A stretch of 41,691 nucleotides of DNA, taken from assembly GCA_964485585.1 (NCBI GenBank), contig CAZAJT010000006.1, positions 1 to 41,691 on the forward strand, given 5' to 3'. The notes under the pieces are model-generated. The model saw only the letters and a program-made list of their open reading frames with translations. It did not search any database and was not told the origin of the DNA. A program made the translations under genes and the position numbers. Each line of letters begins with the position of its first letter. Position 1 is the first letter of the stretch. Source of the DNA: CAZAJT01 sp964485585 (lineage in GTDB: Bacteria > Patescibacteriota > Microgenomatia > UBA1406 > GWC2-37-13). This document shows, piece after piece, positions 8,875-17,850 of the stretch.

Positions 8875-10539
8875 TTAATTACCGAACCTTAGACCAACAT
8901 TATTTGCAAGAACGATGACTGGTTGTCTGATTACTTTTGGAAAGATTCTTATCGTGTTATAAAAGAGTATTCCAGAAGATCTTATAAACGCACCGGGCAG
9001 ATCATTAATGATATTTTTTATATAGTCATTTTTATAATATGATTTTCTGATCATGTTCCAATATTTCCGAGAGAAAAGGATTCTTACAAATAAAGGAAGT
9101 AAATATTGAAGCTTCAGATTCATACGGAAATCAACTAAAAGCTCTTGAGGATTCAGATTATGAGCTGAGAGTTTGAATCTGCCTGTTCCGAAACCTCTGG
9201 CTCTTGCTAAAAGGTGATATTCGCTTTTATCAAACTTCCCCTTAAAATACTGATGATAAAGTTCTGTACCCGGATAAGCAACAGTCAGACCTAATCCAAA
9301 ATCATCGGGTTTAATTTGTTGGTAGAGTTGGTAACTTAACCTAACGTCCTCTTCTGTCTCATCAGGAAGATTAAACATCATATTCGCAAATGTTCTCATA
9401 TCGTATTTTTTACACCAATGAAACACATTTCGTGCCTGTTGAACCGTAGTCCCCTTTTTTGTAAGGTTTAGCATTCTTTGAGAACCAGTTTCAACACCGA
9501 ATATCAACTGGACACATCCCGCTTCTTTCATTCTTTTTATCATTTCTTCGTCTATACAATTTACTCTGGTCTGCGCTGCCCAAATGATATTGAGAGGTTT
9601 GATTTTCTCACAAAATTCATAAACTCTTTCCTTACTTAAGGTAAACGTATCGTCAATTATATAGATCGCATCTGCTTTGTATTCTTCAATCAGCATTTGT
9701 ATCTCCTCAATGATTCTATCAACTGGATAAATACGTGCAATTCCCTTACCCCACACACTATTAGCAGCGCAAAAAGTACATCGGAAAGGACATCCTCTCC
9801 CCGTGTAAACGGGGATTACCGAGTAATATGCATATCCGATAACTCTTTTTTTTGGTTTTGCATAAAAAGTCATGTCTAAATCTTGATAGGCAGGCATAGG
9901 AAGAATTGATATATCTTTGATTAATTCACGTTTTTCTGTTTTGACAATTTGTTTTGTTTTTTGGTCAAAGTAACAAATACCTTTTATTTTCTTTAATTTA
10001 TTGGGATTTAGCTCATTAAGTTTTAATATTTCTTCGAGGGTAAGCTCACCTTCACCAAAGACAGCAATATCCACAGGGGATCTTTCAAAAATGAAATCTT
10101 CCGGTATGATAGTGGCATGAACGCCGCCTACTATAATTTTTGAATTAATATATCTTTTTATTCTTCGGGCGAAATTCATAGCATAGTCATAGTCGCTCGT
10201 AAATGTACCGATTCCGATGTATCGAGGATTTAGTTCTACAAGAAGGTTTTTCACATATTCAAAATATGCTTGGTATTCCTTGTCATGAACAGTAATAAAA
10301 GCTGTGGGAGATGTTTTAATAACTGGATTGGTGTCGATGACAGTAACGTTAAAACCTTTGCTTCGGGCGTAAGCTGATAGCGATATTTCTGCAAAAGGGA
10401 TAAATTCTCCGTGTTCAGAAGGTCTCGTAACAAAAGCGATATCACATTTTCCCTTATCAATCACTTTTACGGTACTTTTTTTATGGTTAATAGTCAGCTC
10501 CAACATCTGATTTGTATTCAATAATGGTTCCTTTAGCAT
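8875..10539 (-). CDS. B12-binding-domain-type radical SAM protein (1)
   Basis: A 554-residue protein. Residues 33-170 look like a cobalamin-binding-type Rossmann domain (IAFVTRPSEHGEFIPFAEIS, IIVGGVHATIIPEDFI, FGEGELTLEEIL), though the DxHxxG cobalamin-ligand motif is not obvious. The radical SAM cluster motif GRGCPFRCTFC gives C250, C254 and C257. It is followed by IIDDTFTLSKERVYEFCEKI and LIFGVETGSQRML, typical of the Elp3/MiaB-like core. I chose the ATG at 10539, one base after the ferredoxin stop (TAATATG); a TTG four codons earlier overlaps that gene. Members of this superfamily do methylations, ring contractions or C-C bond chemistry. The substrate here is unknown; context suggests lipid or sugar modification. 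Confidence 0.85.
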   Translation of the reverse strand: MLKEPLLNTNQMLELTINHKKSTVKVIDKGKCDIAFVTRPSEHGEFIPFAEISLSAYARSKGFNVTVIDTNPVIKTSPTAFITVHDKEYQAYFEYVKNLLVELNPRYIGIGTFTSDYDYAMNFARRIKRYINSKIIVGGVHATIIPEDFIFERSPVDIAVFGEGELTLEEILKLNELNPNKLKKIKGICYFDQKTKQIVKTEKRELIKDISILPMPAYQDLDMTFYAKPKKRVIGYAYYSVIPVYTGRGCPFRCTFCAANSVWGKGIARIYPVDRIIEEIQMLIEEYKADAIYIIDDTFTLSKERVYEFCEKIKPLNIIWAAQTRVNCIDEEMIKRMKEAGCVQLIFGVETGSQRMLNLTKKGTTVQQARNVFHWCKKYDMRTFANMMFNLPDETEEDVRLSYQLYQQIKPDDFGLGLTVAYPGTELYHQYFKGKFDKSEYHLLARARGFGTGRFKLSAHNLNPQELLVDFRMNLKLQYLLPLFVRILFSRKYWNMIRKSYYKNDYIKNIINDLPGAFIRSSGILFYNTIRIFPKVIRQPVIVLANNVGLRFGN

Positions 10540-10540
10540 A

Positions 10541-10744
10541 TTACATTTCAATTGTCAGGGCAGTTGAAGGGCAGGCTTGGACAGCCGATCGGACATTGCC
10601 AGGATCGGCAGAAGCAATAGCCTTGTCATTTACTACTGCAACTGCTTCACTCTCATTAAAGGAAAAAACTTCTGGGCAAAGAACAGAGCATGTTGCACAG
10701 CCAATACATTTTTTTTTGTCTAGAGTAATCTTTTTTATATTCAT
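10541..10744 (-). CDS. Small single-cluster [4Fe-4S] ferredoxin
   Basis: A 67-residue protein with C13-IG-C16-AT-C19-SVL-C23-P and a distal C58-P. This is the pattern of Thermotoga-type monocluster ferredoxins, in which the first, second and third cysteines plus the distal one bind the cluster and the fourth can form a disulfide or be idle. Length and the closing ACPSTALTIE are normal. It lies between two radical SAM genes on the same strand: 72 bases after the upstream one, and with its stop one base before the ATG of the downstream one. That placement suggests it supplies the reducing electron to their clusters. This is inference from context, but the ferredoxin call is firm. Confidence 0.93.
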   Translation of the reverse strand: MNIKKITLDKKKCIGCATCSVLCPEVFSFNESEAVAVVNDKAIASADPGNVRSAVQACPSTALTIEM

Positions 10745-10816
10745 TTTTCCTTTACTAAAGAATAGTATATTACTGGATTTTCATTGTCAAGCTTCCGCCA
10801 AGATATTGATGATTTT

Positions 10817-12385
10817 TTATCTTGTAACACGTATTATTTTGAATACTCTGTTAATTTCATTGAATGCGTACATACCTGAATAAAAGAGCCACATATCTAG
10901 AGGGAAATTTAAAGATTTCGTTCGAAATCTCCATTCGCCTATCTTTTTAAATGGAACGACAATAAGCTGAATCAATTTTGTTAAAAAAGGCGGAAAAGAA
11001 GAAAATAAATACGATCGATCCATGGCAATTACCATAGTGACGTAGTTTAAGACCTCTACTCTACTAAAACCTTTTTTCGGTATCCATGGTACGCGTACGG
11101 TTCTCAGTGCGTAGTTTGACCAGCCGTCAATATCAACAGGCGGTTTAAATCCCATTTCTATAGACCTTTTATACAGAGGAGAAAATGGCAGAGGTCCGAA
11201 GGCGAAAACTATTAGTTGATGCTGGAGGCCGGCGGGCGATATTTTATTATACAGATCTATAACTCCGTTTAAATCTTCCTGAAATGCTTTTTCCTTGTCT
11301 TGTAAGTATCTCTCTGTAGGTAGTCCGACAATCATGGAGGCGAGCATCTGTACACCATATTTAGTACAAATTCTTGCTAATTTTACCGTATCTTCTACCG
11401 TTGCATCTTTATTAATAAAGGTCATTGTTTCCTCATCTCCTGATTCCGCTCCAACCAGTATATTAAATAATCCGGCCTTTTTTAGAAGTTTCCACGTTGA
11501 AGGAGCATATCTTGCCAATATATTGGTCCTACCATTTACCTGCCCAATTTTTATATTAAACTTATGGTCAAGTATGCCCTTGAAAATTTTAATAGCTCTG
11601 TCTTCACTAACAAAAAAGTTGCTGTCTACAATAGTGAGTCCATCGAAATCCACCCTTTCTTTGAGTTGTTTTATGTAGTTAATAACTTTTTCAGCAGATA
11701 GTGCTTTCCAAACTCTTGTTGAGTTTAAGGGCTCACAACAGAACGAACATCTGTGCGGGCACCCATAACTCGTGGTCATTCGTATTACTCTTTTCCCAAA
11801 GTCAGTAATTTCAAGATACTTTTCCCAGTTAATCAAATCCATATCAAAATCAGGTAGACTATCGATGTCTTCAGTGCCAAATCTTTTACTTAACATTATT
11901 TTTGAGCCCTTTTTATAGCCAATTCGGGGGATATCGTCGAGATTCTTAAGATTGCCTGATTCGATTACTTCGATGAGCTGACTGAAAAATCTTTCCCCCT
12001 GGCCCATACAAATGTAGTCGACATAAGGAGGTTTTAAGCTTTCTTCAGGTAAAGTAGTGGCGAGCCAACCGCCCCACACGATTGACAACTTGGGATATTT
12101 TTCCTTAACTCTTTGCGAGACTCTTTTTGCAACCTTGAGGGGAAATCCTGATATTACCGAAATGCCAAGACACATTGCGCCTTTACATTCTTTTACCACG
12201 GCGTCTTCAGAATCAGGATACTCGTTATTTGTGATGATCTTAACATCATATTTGCTTAAATCAAGGAGTTTTGTAATTGAGAGTAGTCCTAATGGAGGAC
12301 CAACGTATCTTGTGTTTGCTGCAAATAATACGATCTTTTTTTTCTTTTTTTTAGCTGTTTTTACAGTTGGTCTCATGGAGCGCAT
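10817..12385 (-). CDS. B12-binding-domain-type radical SAM protein (2)
   Basis: A 522-residue protein starting with a lysine-rich tract (seven of residues 10-17) before a Rossmann-like domain: FAANTRYVGPPLGLLSITKL, LGISVISGFPLK, IVWGGWLATTLPEESL and YICMGQGE. The radical SAM motif YGCPHRCSFCC gives C209, C213 and C216. It continues with LTIVDSNFFVSEDRAIKIF and ILVGAESGDEETM, and the C-terminal 130 residues are basic and aromatic. It resembles methyl- or ring-forming enzymes of the B12-binding radical SAM superfamily; I cannot name the reaction. It heads an apparent operon (this gene, ferredoxin, second radical SAM). A promoter lies 35 bases upstream. The ATG at 12376 is an alternative start that would drop three residues. 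Confidence 0.85.
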   Translation of the reverse strand: MRSMRPTVKTAKKKKKKIVLFAANTRYVGPPLGLLSITKLLDLSKYDVKIITNNEYPDSEDAVVKECKGAMCLGISVISGFPLKVAKRVSQRVKEKYPKLSIVWGGWLATTLPEESLKPPYVDYICMGQGERFFSQLIEVIESGNLKNLDDIPRIGYKKGSKIMLSKRFGTEDIDSLPDFDMDLINWEKYLEITDFGKRVIRMTTSYGCPHRCSFCCEPLNSTRVWKALSAEKVINYIKQLKERVDFDGLTIVDSNFFVSEDRAIKIFKGILDHKFNIKIGQVNGRTNILARYAPSTWKLLKKAGLFNILVGAESGDEETMTFINKDATVEDTVKLARICTKYGVQMLASMIVGLPTERYLQDKEKAFQEDLNGVIDLYNKISPAGLQHQLIVFAFGPLPFSPLYKRSIEMGFKPPVDIDGWSNYALRTVRVPWIPKKGFSRVEVLNYVTMVIAMDRSYLFSSFPPFLTKLIQLIVVPFKKIGEWRFRTKSLNFPLDMWLFYSGMYAFNEINRVFKIIRVTR

Positions 12386-12419
12386 TGATCATTAGTATTT
12401 AAAATGGTCGTAATTAATC

Positions 12420-12448
12420 ATTTTACAATGAATGTTGATTAAAAACAA
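12420..12448 (-). promoter_or_regulatory. Promoter for the radical SAM/ferredoxin operon
   Basis: On the minus strand TTGTTT (12448-12443), a 17-base spacer, and TAAAAT (12425-12420), 34 bases before the ATG at 12385. The -10 matches five of six consensus bases; the -35 matches only TTG. It lies in the 88-base space between the IPT/TIG gene and the radical SAM gene, which separates the two as transcription units. Confidence 0.45.
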
Positions 12449-12473
12449 GAGGGATTTTTCATATTTTCTACTG

Positions 12474-13004
12474 TTAGTATCCGTTTATTTTTCTGGTTTC
12501 TTCATCTGATAATTCTATTTGTTCATAGAATTCTTCATCGTTTTCTGTAAAAGATGCAGTGATAGGAAGTATTCTTAGTAGTATTCTTTTGCTCTTAGCA
12601 AGCATCGGCTCCCCTTCCCAGATAGTTGGTTTTTCAATACGCAATATAAGCTCACCAGTTTGCCAATGAAGCGGTACGGTAAAAATGATTTTTTGATCTG
12701 ACCAAAAATCAGTCGAAACCTTCCCGAAATTACTCATGAGCTCTTCTCCTTCCTGTTGCCATCCGAAATTCTTCCCTCGTATGATCACTTTTATTGATTT
12801 GTAAACGATCCTTGGTTCAAACTTTCTGATCACGGGATTTCGCGATTCCTTAGTTATTTGCACCTGTACAGATTTAAGTGCGACATTGATAACCAACACA
12901 AAAAGATAAATGACTACTATTACGGTAAGAAACAAAGTGCTTTTCGCCGAATATTGAATAAACTTGGGAAGACTAATCTTGGTATGTTGATAAAAACTAT
13001 GCAT
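12474..13004 (-). CDS. Membrane-anchored IPT/TIG-like domain protein, possibly the C-terminus of a larger protein
   Basis: From the ATG at 13004 the protein has 176 residues: one hydrophobic segment (about residues 24-43, STLFLTVIVVIYLFVLVINV) and then an Ig-like IPT/TIG-type domain (VIRKFEPRIVYKSIKVIIRG, NFG, WSDQKIIFTVP, GELILRIEK). Such domains sit outside the membrane and bind glycans or proteins. The frame stays open upstream of this ATG, through the 57-base repeats to the N-run at 13136. The repeats read in frame as RVINSQLYSYYKRSKLELL twice and then RVINSQ-MHSFYQHTK. So the ATG may be internal, and this may be the tail of the large membrane protein on the far side of the gap. No strong ribosome site precedes the ATG. 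Confidence 0.6.
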   Translation of the reverse strand: MHSFYQHTKISLPKFIQYSAKSTLFLTVIVVIYLFVLVINVALKSVQVQITKESRNPVIRKFEPRIVYKSIKVIIRGKNFGWQQEGEELMSNFGKVSTDFWSDQKIIFTVPLHWQTGELILRIEKPTIWEGEPMLAKSKRILLRILPITASFTENDEEFYEQIELSDEETRKINGY

Positions 13005-13136
13005 TTGAGAGTTAATTACCCTGAGTAACTCAAGCTTAGATCGTTTATAGTAACTATATAGTTGAGAGTTAATTACCCTGAGTAACTCAAGCTTAGATCG
13101 TTTATAGTAACTATATAGTTGAGAGTTAATTACCCT
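13005..13136. repeat. 57-base in-frame coding tandem repeat, 2.3 copies, abutting an assembly gap
   Basis: The unit begins at 13005, 13062 and 13119 (18 bases of the third copy before the N-run), with identical bases in the overlapping parts. At 57 bases it keeps a reading frame. On the minus strand it reads RVINSQLYSYYKRSKLELL. A further diverged copy, RVINSQMHSFYQHTKISLP, covers the start of the IPT/TIG gene; after the identical 18 bases its DNA still matches in 22 of 39 positions. Confidence 0.9.
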
Positions 13137-13236
13137 NNNNNNNNNNNNNNNNNNNNNNNNNNNNNNNNNNNNNNNNNNNNNNNNNNNNNNNNNNNNNNNN
13201 NNNNNNNNNNNNNNNNNNNNNNNNNNNNNNNNNNNN
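13137..13236. other. Assembly gap of 100 Ns
   Basis: A run of exactly 100 Ns, the conventional length for a gap of unknown size. The reading frame across it is therefore undefined. For the upstream membrane-protein frame to continue into the repeat/IPT-TIG frame, the missing length would have to be 2 modulo 3. Confidence 0.99.
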
Positions 13237-13386
13237 TTAATATTTTGTCCAGCAGAAATCCGAAATACTTCAGTGCTAGTAAATAATACTGAAATCCTTT
13301 TTGTATGATTATTAATATTTTGTCCAGCAGAAATCCGAAATACTTCAGTGCTAGTAAATAATACTGAAATCCTTTTTGTATGATTG
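13237..13386. repeat. 75-base in-frame coding tandem repeat, two copies, abutting the gap
   Basis: Copies occupy 13237-13311 and 13312-13386 and differ only in the last base (A versus G). On the minus strand the unit encodes 25 residues, read as IIQKGFQYYLLALKYFGFLL plus DKIL, at the visible end of the large membrane protein. A real repeat is possible, but an assembly artefact at a contig end is equally so. Confidence 0.88.
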
Positions 13387-15472
13387 TTAGTAGTAGTAAT
13401 AATTTTGGGACGACTAAAAGGTTTTGTTCAACTGTATCGTACGTATAATTCCTTTTTATACTAACTTCGAGTAAACTATGCACGCTTCCAATTAGCAAAA
13501 AGGCGTAAGACCATGTCAAAATTCTCTCACTTATTATTGGAAGATTTAACATGAGAGCGATTGAAAATAGAATAAGAAGAATGAGCGAATTGTAGTAAGA
13601 CAAAATGGTGCTGCCACGATATCCCAGAAGCGTTGCCAACCAGAAAGCAATAACGAAATATATGATATTCAGCGAATTTGGTTTGGTTATCGAAAGTTTT
13701 ATAAGAAGAATATCCAGAAAAATACCGGCTAAAACGATAGCGAAGAGTATTAATCGAATATTTCTTAATTTAGAATACGCAGAGTTTCCTAATGAAATAG
13801 TAAAGTTATATAAAATAGATAGATAGTACTTGATTTTCCTTAGATATGGTGAATACAACTGTTTATTTCTTTCTAAGAGCCGTCGGAGAAAAATTTCATA
13901 AACAATAACCAGAAAAAGAATAAATAAAACTGTCCTTATAAGGATGGGGGGCCAAAATACAACGGTAAAAGCTGAGGAGTATTGATGATGTTTTTCATTA
14001 GTTACCAAGTATGTTAACCCTAACTCTTTTTTAAATCTTCTCTCTTCCTCCACGCTTATATTTATTATATTTACCAGATAAACATTCTCTCTTATTTTTT
14101 TAGTATCTATTTCTATATTTGGATTATCCAATCTTGCGATTTTCTTTAATGTTATATAAGACTCAAAAATAGGGAATATTTGCAACTTAAAATGATTGAA
14201 AAAATCTTGAGATAGTGGTTTTTTTGACTCTAAAATGACTCTTTGCATATTTAATTTATTATTTAAGGCGAAAGACACCTTTCTTAAGTAGTGTCCCGGA
14301 CGATTTGGAGATAAGAGAACGTCTTCCCATATCATATTGTTTTTGTCCCACGTGATCTGATTACTATCTGTTAGTGATCCTTGTAGTTCTTCTATAGTGA
14401 AATCCACAGGATACTTGGTTTGGTAGGTTAGATCCAACATGTATCCGATTGCAGGATTAATGTCTTTAAGACTCAAAACATATTTGTATTGCTGATTCGT
14501 TTGATTAATTTCCGATATCCAGTTGCCGCGCGCAGAGTTTTTGATATCGGTAAGAGCGAAAATTAACTTATCTTGATTTGGTGTAATCTCAATATTAGCA
14601 AACAATATGTTGTTATTTTTTTCCGATTCCGAGTCGGAAATTGGTGGTGGGAGTTCAGCAGCTTGTCCTTGCAATAATGCATTTCCCCATTCAAAATTGT
14701 CGTTTGGTTTAGATAGCGATATGTTGTAAATTCCATATTCCTTATCCTTTTTTATAAGAGAAAGATCGTATTCGTGTACTATGGGGTTATAGTGCGGCAG
14801 CAGCTTATCAATTTGGGAGTTTAACTGATCAAATACACTATCAGAGAGAATTTGGAGATACTCTTTATCTTTATTGTTTTGGTTTTCGTTAATAATGTGG
14901 TTAACACTTAGCTGATTCTCGTTAAGAGAAAGCCTTAAAGCTGTTAAAAGGGCATTTCTCATACTGCTTTCTTGTGAGTTGACGTGATCGAAGTATTTTT
15001 CAGTCGAGATTAAATACCTCGCAAGAATAGATTCCCAACTGCCAAACTTGCCATTATTGATTATTACTAAAGGAGATGATTGATAAGGTTTCCACCAAGA
15101 CTTAAGTTCTTCAGAATTACTAACGTTTTTAACAATTGATAGCTTTTCGTTCCACAATTTCAATTCCGCCAACCGCTTAAAAGAGATCGAAAGGTTCTGT
15201 GCTGGTAGCGCGATCGCTTTTACGTCTTCAAAAAAACTAATTAAACCATATTGAGTATCAGTGAGTTTTGTTTTTATTGGAACATTCGTATCGACGTAAG
15301 CGATGTGGAAACGCGATATGGCAGGCCCTATGGAATATTCTTTAAAGTTGGATGAAGGCTTAATGTTTGATATTTTCAGCTCGGTTTTATTTGACTCAAT
15401 AAAGAAAAGAATCAAGCCTAAAAGTATGCTGACTGCAGAAAGAATAAAAATAGATTTATATTTTGAAAACAT
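13237..15472 (-). CDS. Large multi-pass membrane protein of unknown function, 3' end lost in gap
   Basis: 745 residues are visible before the N-run. A hydrophobic anchor (about residues 8-25) is followed by some 480 mostly polar residues, probably extracytoplasmic, rich in Asn, Lys and Ile. Then come several hydrophobic segments (for example VVFWPPILIRTVLFILFLVI, and more to the end). The last 50 residues are the 25-residue unit twice. I recognise no catalytic motif. The topology (anchor, outer domain, C-terminal helices) resembles other uncharacterised proteins next to GT-C enzymes in envelope loci. It starts two bases after the stop of the GT-C-like gene, so the two are co-translated. It may continue through the gap into the IPT/TIG domain. 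Confidence 0.75.
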
Positions 15473-15474
15473 TA

Positions 15475-17850
15475 CTATGATTCTTCACGAATTACTCTTA
15501 ACAATTTTATCCCCGCTAAATAAATAACACTGATGAAGAAAGTCATTCCGCTAACAATGAGACCAATATAAAATAGTAATTGGGGTCTTTGAAATTCGAC
15601 AATTAGTTCCATGTCGTAAGTTCCATCAGGATTTTTATAGCAAAGCTGTGTGTTACTACAAAGTTCGACGGGATTTATGAGCCATGAGTTGGCATATCCA
15701 TTGACTTTAAAATGTTTGTCTTCGTCAATTCCTATTCCTGTTAATGTCTCCCATACACTTCCTGTTGGCAAATTATCATTGTATGTTATATTATTTATGA
15801 ATTTATTCTGCTTGGGTGTTGTTCTTTTTTCACTCTTTACTATTTTGGCTTTCCATTCTTCATGATATCCCTCAGAAAATATTACCGGAAATGATTCTTT
15901 TACATTATGGGCAATAACTCGAACCTTGACGGGATTAATTCTTTTGAATTCAAATGTAGAGTCCATGGAAGAAGAATTTTTTTCCAAAAGTAAATTATTT
16001 TTTCCCGAATTTTGCTCAGTAAAATACACGGCGAAATTATTTAATTGAAAGTTTTCTCCAAGCAGTTGTGCGAAATCTTCCAGTTTTTTATCTGTTACAA
16101 TAACTTTATTTGGCACATATACCCGCGGAATAAAAAACTTTTCATCAATAGTATAAAATGCAAAGTAATTATTTTCTTCAATTTTGCTTATCAATCCAAG
16201 TTTTTCGTAATATTTTAACTTGTCTATCGTTTGATTAACAAATTGCGGAGCAACATCTTTATGATATAGTATGTATTTTGAATTCATGATTGCAGCCAAA
16301 GAAAAAATCCAAAGAGATTTTTTTTCAGATTGCCGATTCCATAGTTCTCCGTAATTCCATGTTGTTGGGTATAAATAATAATTTGGATTAACAAGCGGTT
16401 TGTTTATTAAAGAAATCACCGGATCAACTCCGACATATTTCCAATGGGTATAATTCATCCAGCCGATGCTGTTTATTATAGAATATGGTAAAACAAGAAT
16501 ACGATTTTGTTCTTTAGGATTGATGAATTTATTAAGATCCACATACTTTTTTGGCATATGAAAGATAAAGGTGTAATTTGCCGTCAGATAGTTTTCGTCT
16601 TTTAAATAAAATGGCGAATAGTCAGTGAGAGTCTTTCCAATAATTAAGGGAAAACAGGATAAAATAATCAGCAAAGAGGAGAAGATAAATAGATATTTCA
16701 CAATCGTTTCCTTCGTTGATTTATAGCATAAAAAAAGAACAATTAGGATAAAGAATGGAAGGAAAATATAACTTTTATTACCTGTTCTCAAACTGTTAAT
16801 GAGAGGTAGTGTAAAGAGTGGTTTCATCAGCCAAGCCGGAAAAATTTCCAGCCCTTTCGAAGTAATAAATATTGATATAACGGCAAGCATGGATAGAACA
16901 CGGCTCAATCTGTTTCTATGGTAGATTATTGAAACAATAAACAACATGAATAGTACTGTGCTGAAAAGGAATAGCGCGCTTTTATCATAATCGGTATTAA
17001 AAAGAATTTGAGTTTGCAAAGAAAATCTTTGATATGTCATCCAACTCCAGAGATCTGCCAATGGTATTTCGGAGTTTGTGATCTGACGGTTTAACACAAA
17101 AAGGAGCGGTATTTGACTAATGACATTGTAGAGTGTAGAGAGCGCGGCACTCACGAGAAGAATTATTAATTTTAAGAAGGTTTTTGTATTGATACTTATT
17201 TCATTAGTCACTATCAAAAATAAACAGAACAAAGTGGTAAAGACAAACAATGAAATAAGGAAAGCGAAATTGCCGAATGAAATTGATAGAAAAAAACTGA
17301 CTATTACATAAAATGCGAGCTCTTTGTTTATGTATTTTTTAGTATTTTTTAGATAACTGTATAGTAAACCGAAAAACAACGGAATGAAAGGATAAAGATA
17401 GAAGAAAGGATGATAGCCTGCGGACGTTCTTAGCACGGAAAAAGTAAATGGATTTATTGCATAAAGAAGTGAGAAGAGATAACTGTATTTTTTTTCGTCG
17501 TGATTACTGATGAAATATCTTTGCGACAGGAAAAAACTAATGAAAGAAAGAAATGTAAAAAGAAATACGTATAAAAACTGTTGTGCTGCTACGTTGTTGA
17601 ACAAATCGAGTAGATAGAACGGAAGATAAAATATGAGATATTGCACATCGGAAGTGTGTCCAAAACCGATTTTTTCAGACCATGTAAAAAGGTGGGTGAA
17701 ATAATTATCTCGTAGGTAAGATTTCTGGTAAAAATCTCCTCCTCCGATCAGATAACCTTTTGGAGGAATATTGAGATACGATATAATAATAAGTATTAAT
17801 ACAGATACCAAAATATATTTGTGCCGGTATAGGAACTTAAATAATTTCAT
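15475..17850 (-). CDS. Large GT-C/YfhO-like membrane protein
   Basis: A 791-residue protein. After the first helix it has YLIGGGDFYQKSYLRDNYF, comparable with the acidic outer loop of GT-C enzymes such as AftD/YfhO relatives. About a dozen hydrophobic segments follow, with LLYAINPFTFSVLRTSAGYH and LPLINSLRTGNKSYIF. A long C-terminal outer domain carries VIFSEGYHEEWKAKI, like the YfhO-type LSDSYYPDWQAYVDG at the other end of this window, and VNGYANSWLI, then a last helix. It is probably a polyprenyl-phosphate-sugar-using glycosyltransferase acting outside the cell. I start at the ATG at 17850; a TTG at 17859 is less likely. The start overlaps the GT4 gene by 14 bases. Exact family assignment is uncertain. 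Confidence 0.72.
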   Translation of the reverse strand: MKLFKFLYRHKYILVSVLILIIISYLNIPPKGYLIGGGDFYQKSYLRDNYFTHLFTWSEKIGFGHTSDVQYLIFYLPFYLLDLFNNVAAQQFLYVFLFTFLSFISFFLSQRYFISNHDEKKYSYLFSLLYAINPFTFSVLRTSAGYHPFFYLYPFIPLFFGLLYSYLKNTKKYINKELAFYVIVSFFLSISFGNFAFLISLFVFTTLFCLFLIVTNEISINTKTFLKLIILLVSAALSTLYNVISQIPLLFVLNRQITNSEIPLADLWSWMTYQRFSLQTQILFNTDYDKSALFLFSTVLFMLFIVSIIYHRNRLSRVLSMLAVISIFITSKGLEIFPAWLMKPLFTLPLINSLRTGNKSYIFLPFFILIVLFLCYKSTKETIVKYLFIFSSLLIILSCFPLIIGKTLTDYSPFYLKDENYLTANYTFIFHMPKKYVDLNKFINPKEQNRILVLPYSIINSIGWMNYTHWKYVGVDPVISLINKPLVNPNYYLYPTTWNYGELWNRQSEKKSLWIFSLAAIMNSKYILYHKDVAPQFVNQTIDKLKYYEKLGLISKIEENNYFAFYTIDEKFFIPRVYVPNKVIVTDKKLEDFAQLLGENFQLNNFAVYFTEQNSGKNNLLLEKNSSSMDSTFEFKRINPVKVRVIAHNVKESFPVIFSEGYHEEWKAKIVKSEKRTTPKQNKFINNITYNDNLPTGSVWETLTGIGIDEDKHFKVNGYANSWLINPVELCSNTQLCYKNPDGTYDMELIVEFQRPQLLFYIGLIVSGMTFFISVIYLAGIKLLRVIREES

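Noticed and set aside
10539..10551. TTG start at 10551 for the first radical SAM gene
   Set aside because: It overlaps the ferredoxin stop, while an ATG lies one base after that stop.
13005..13386. Repeats around the gap as a CRISPR array
   Set aside because: Units are directly adjacent with no spacers, have 57 and 75 bases, keep reading frames, and no cas genes are near.
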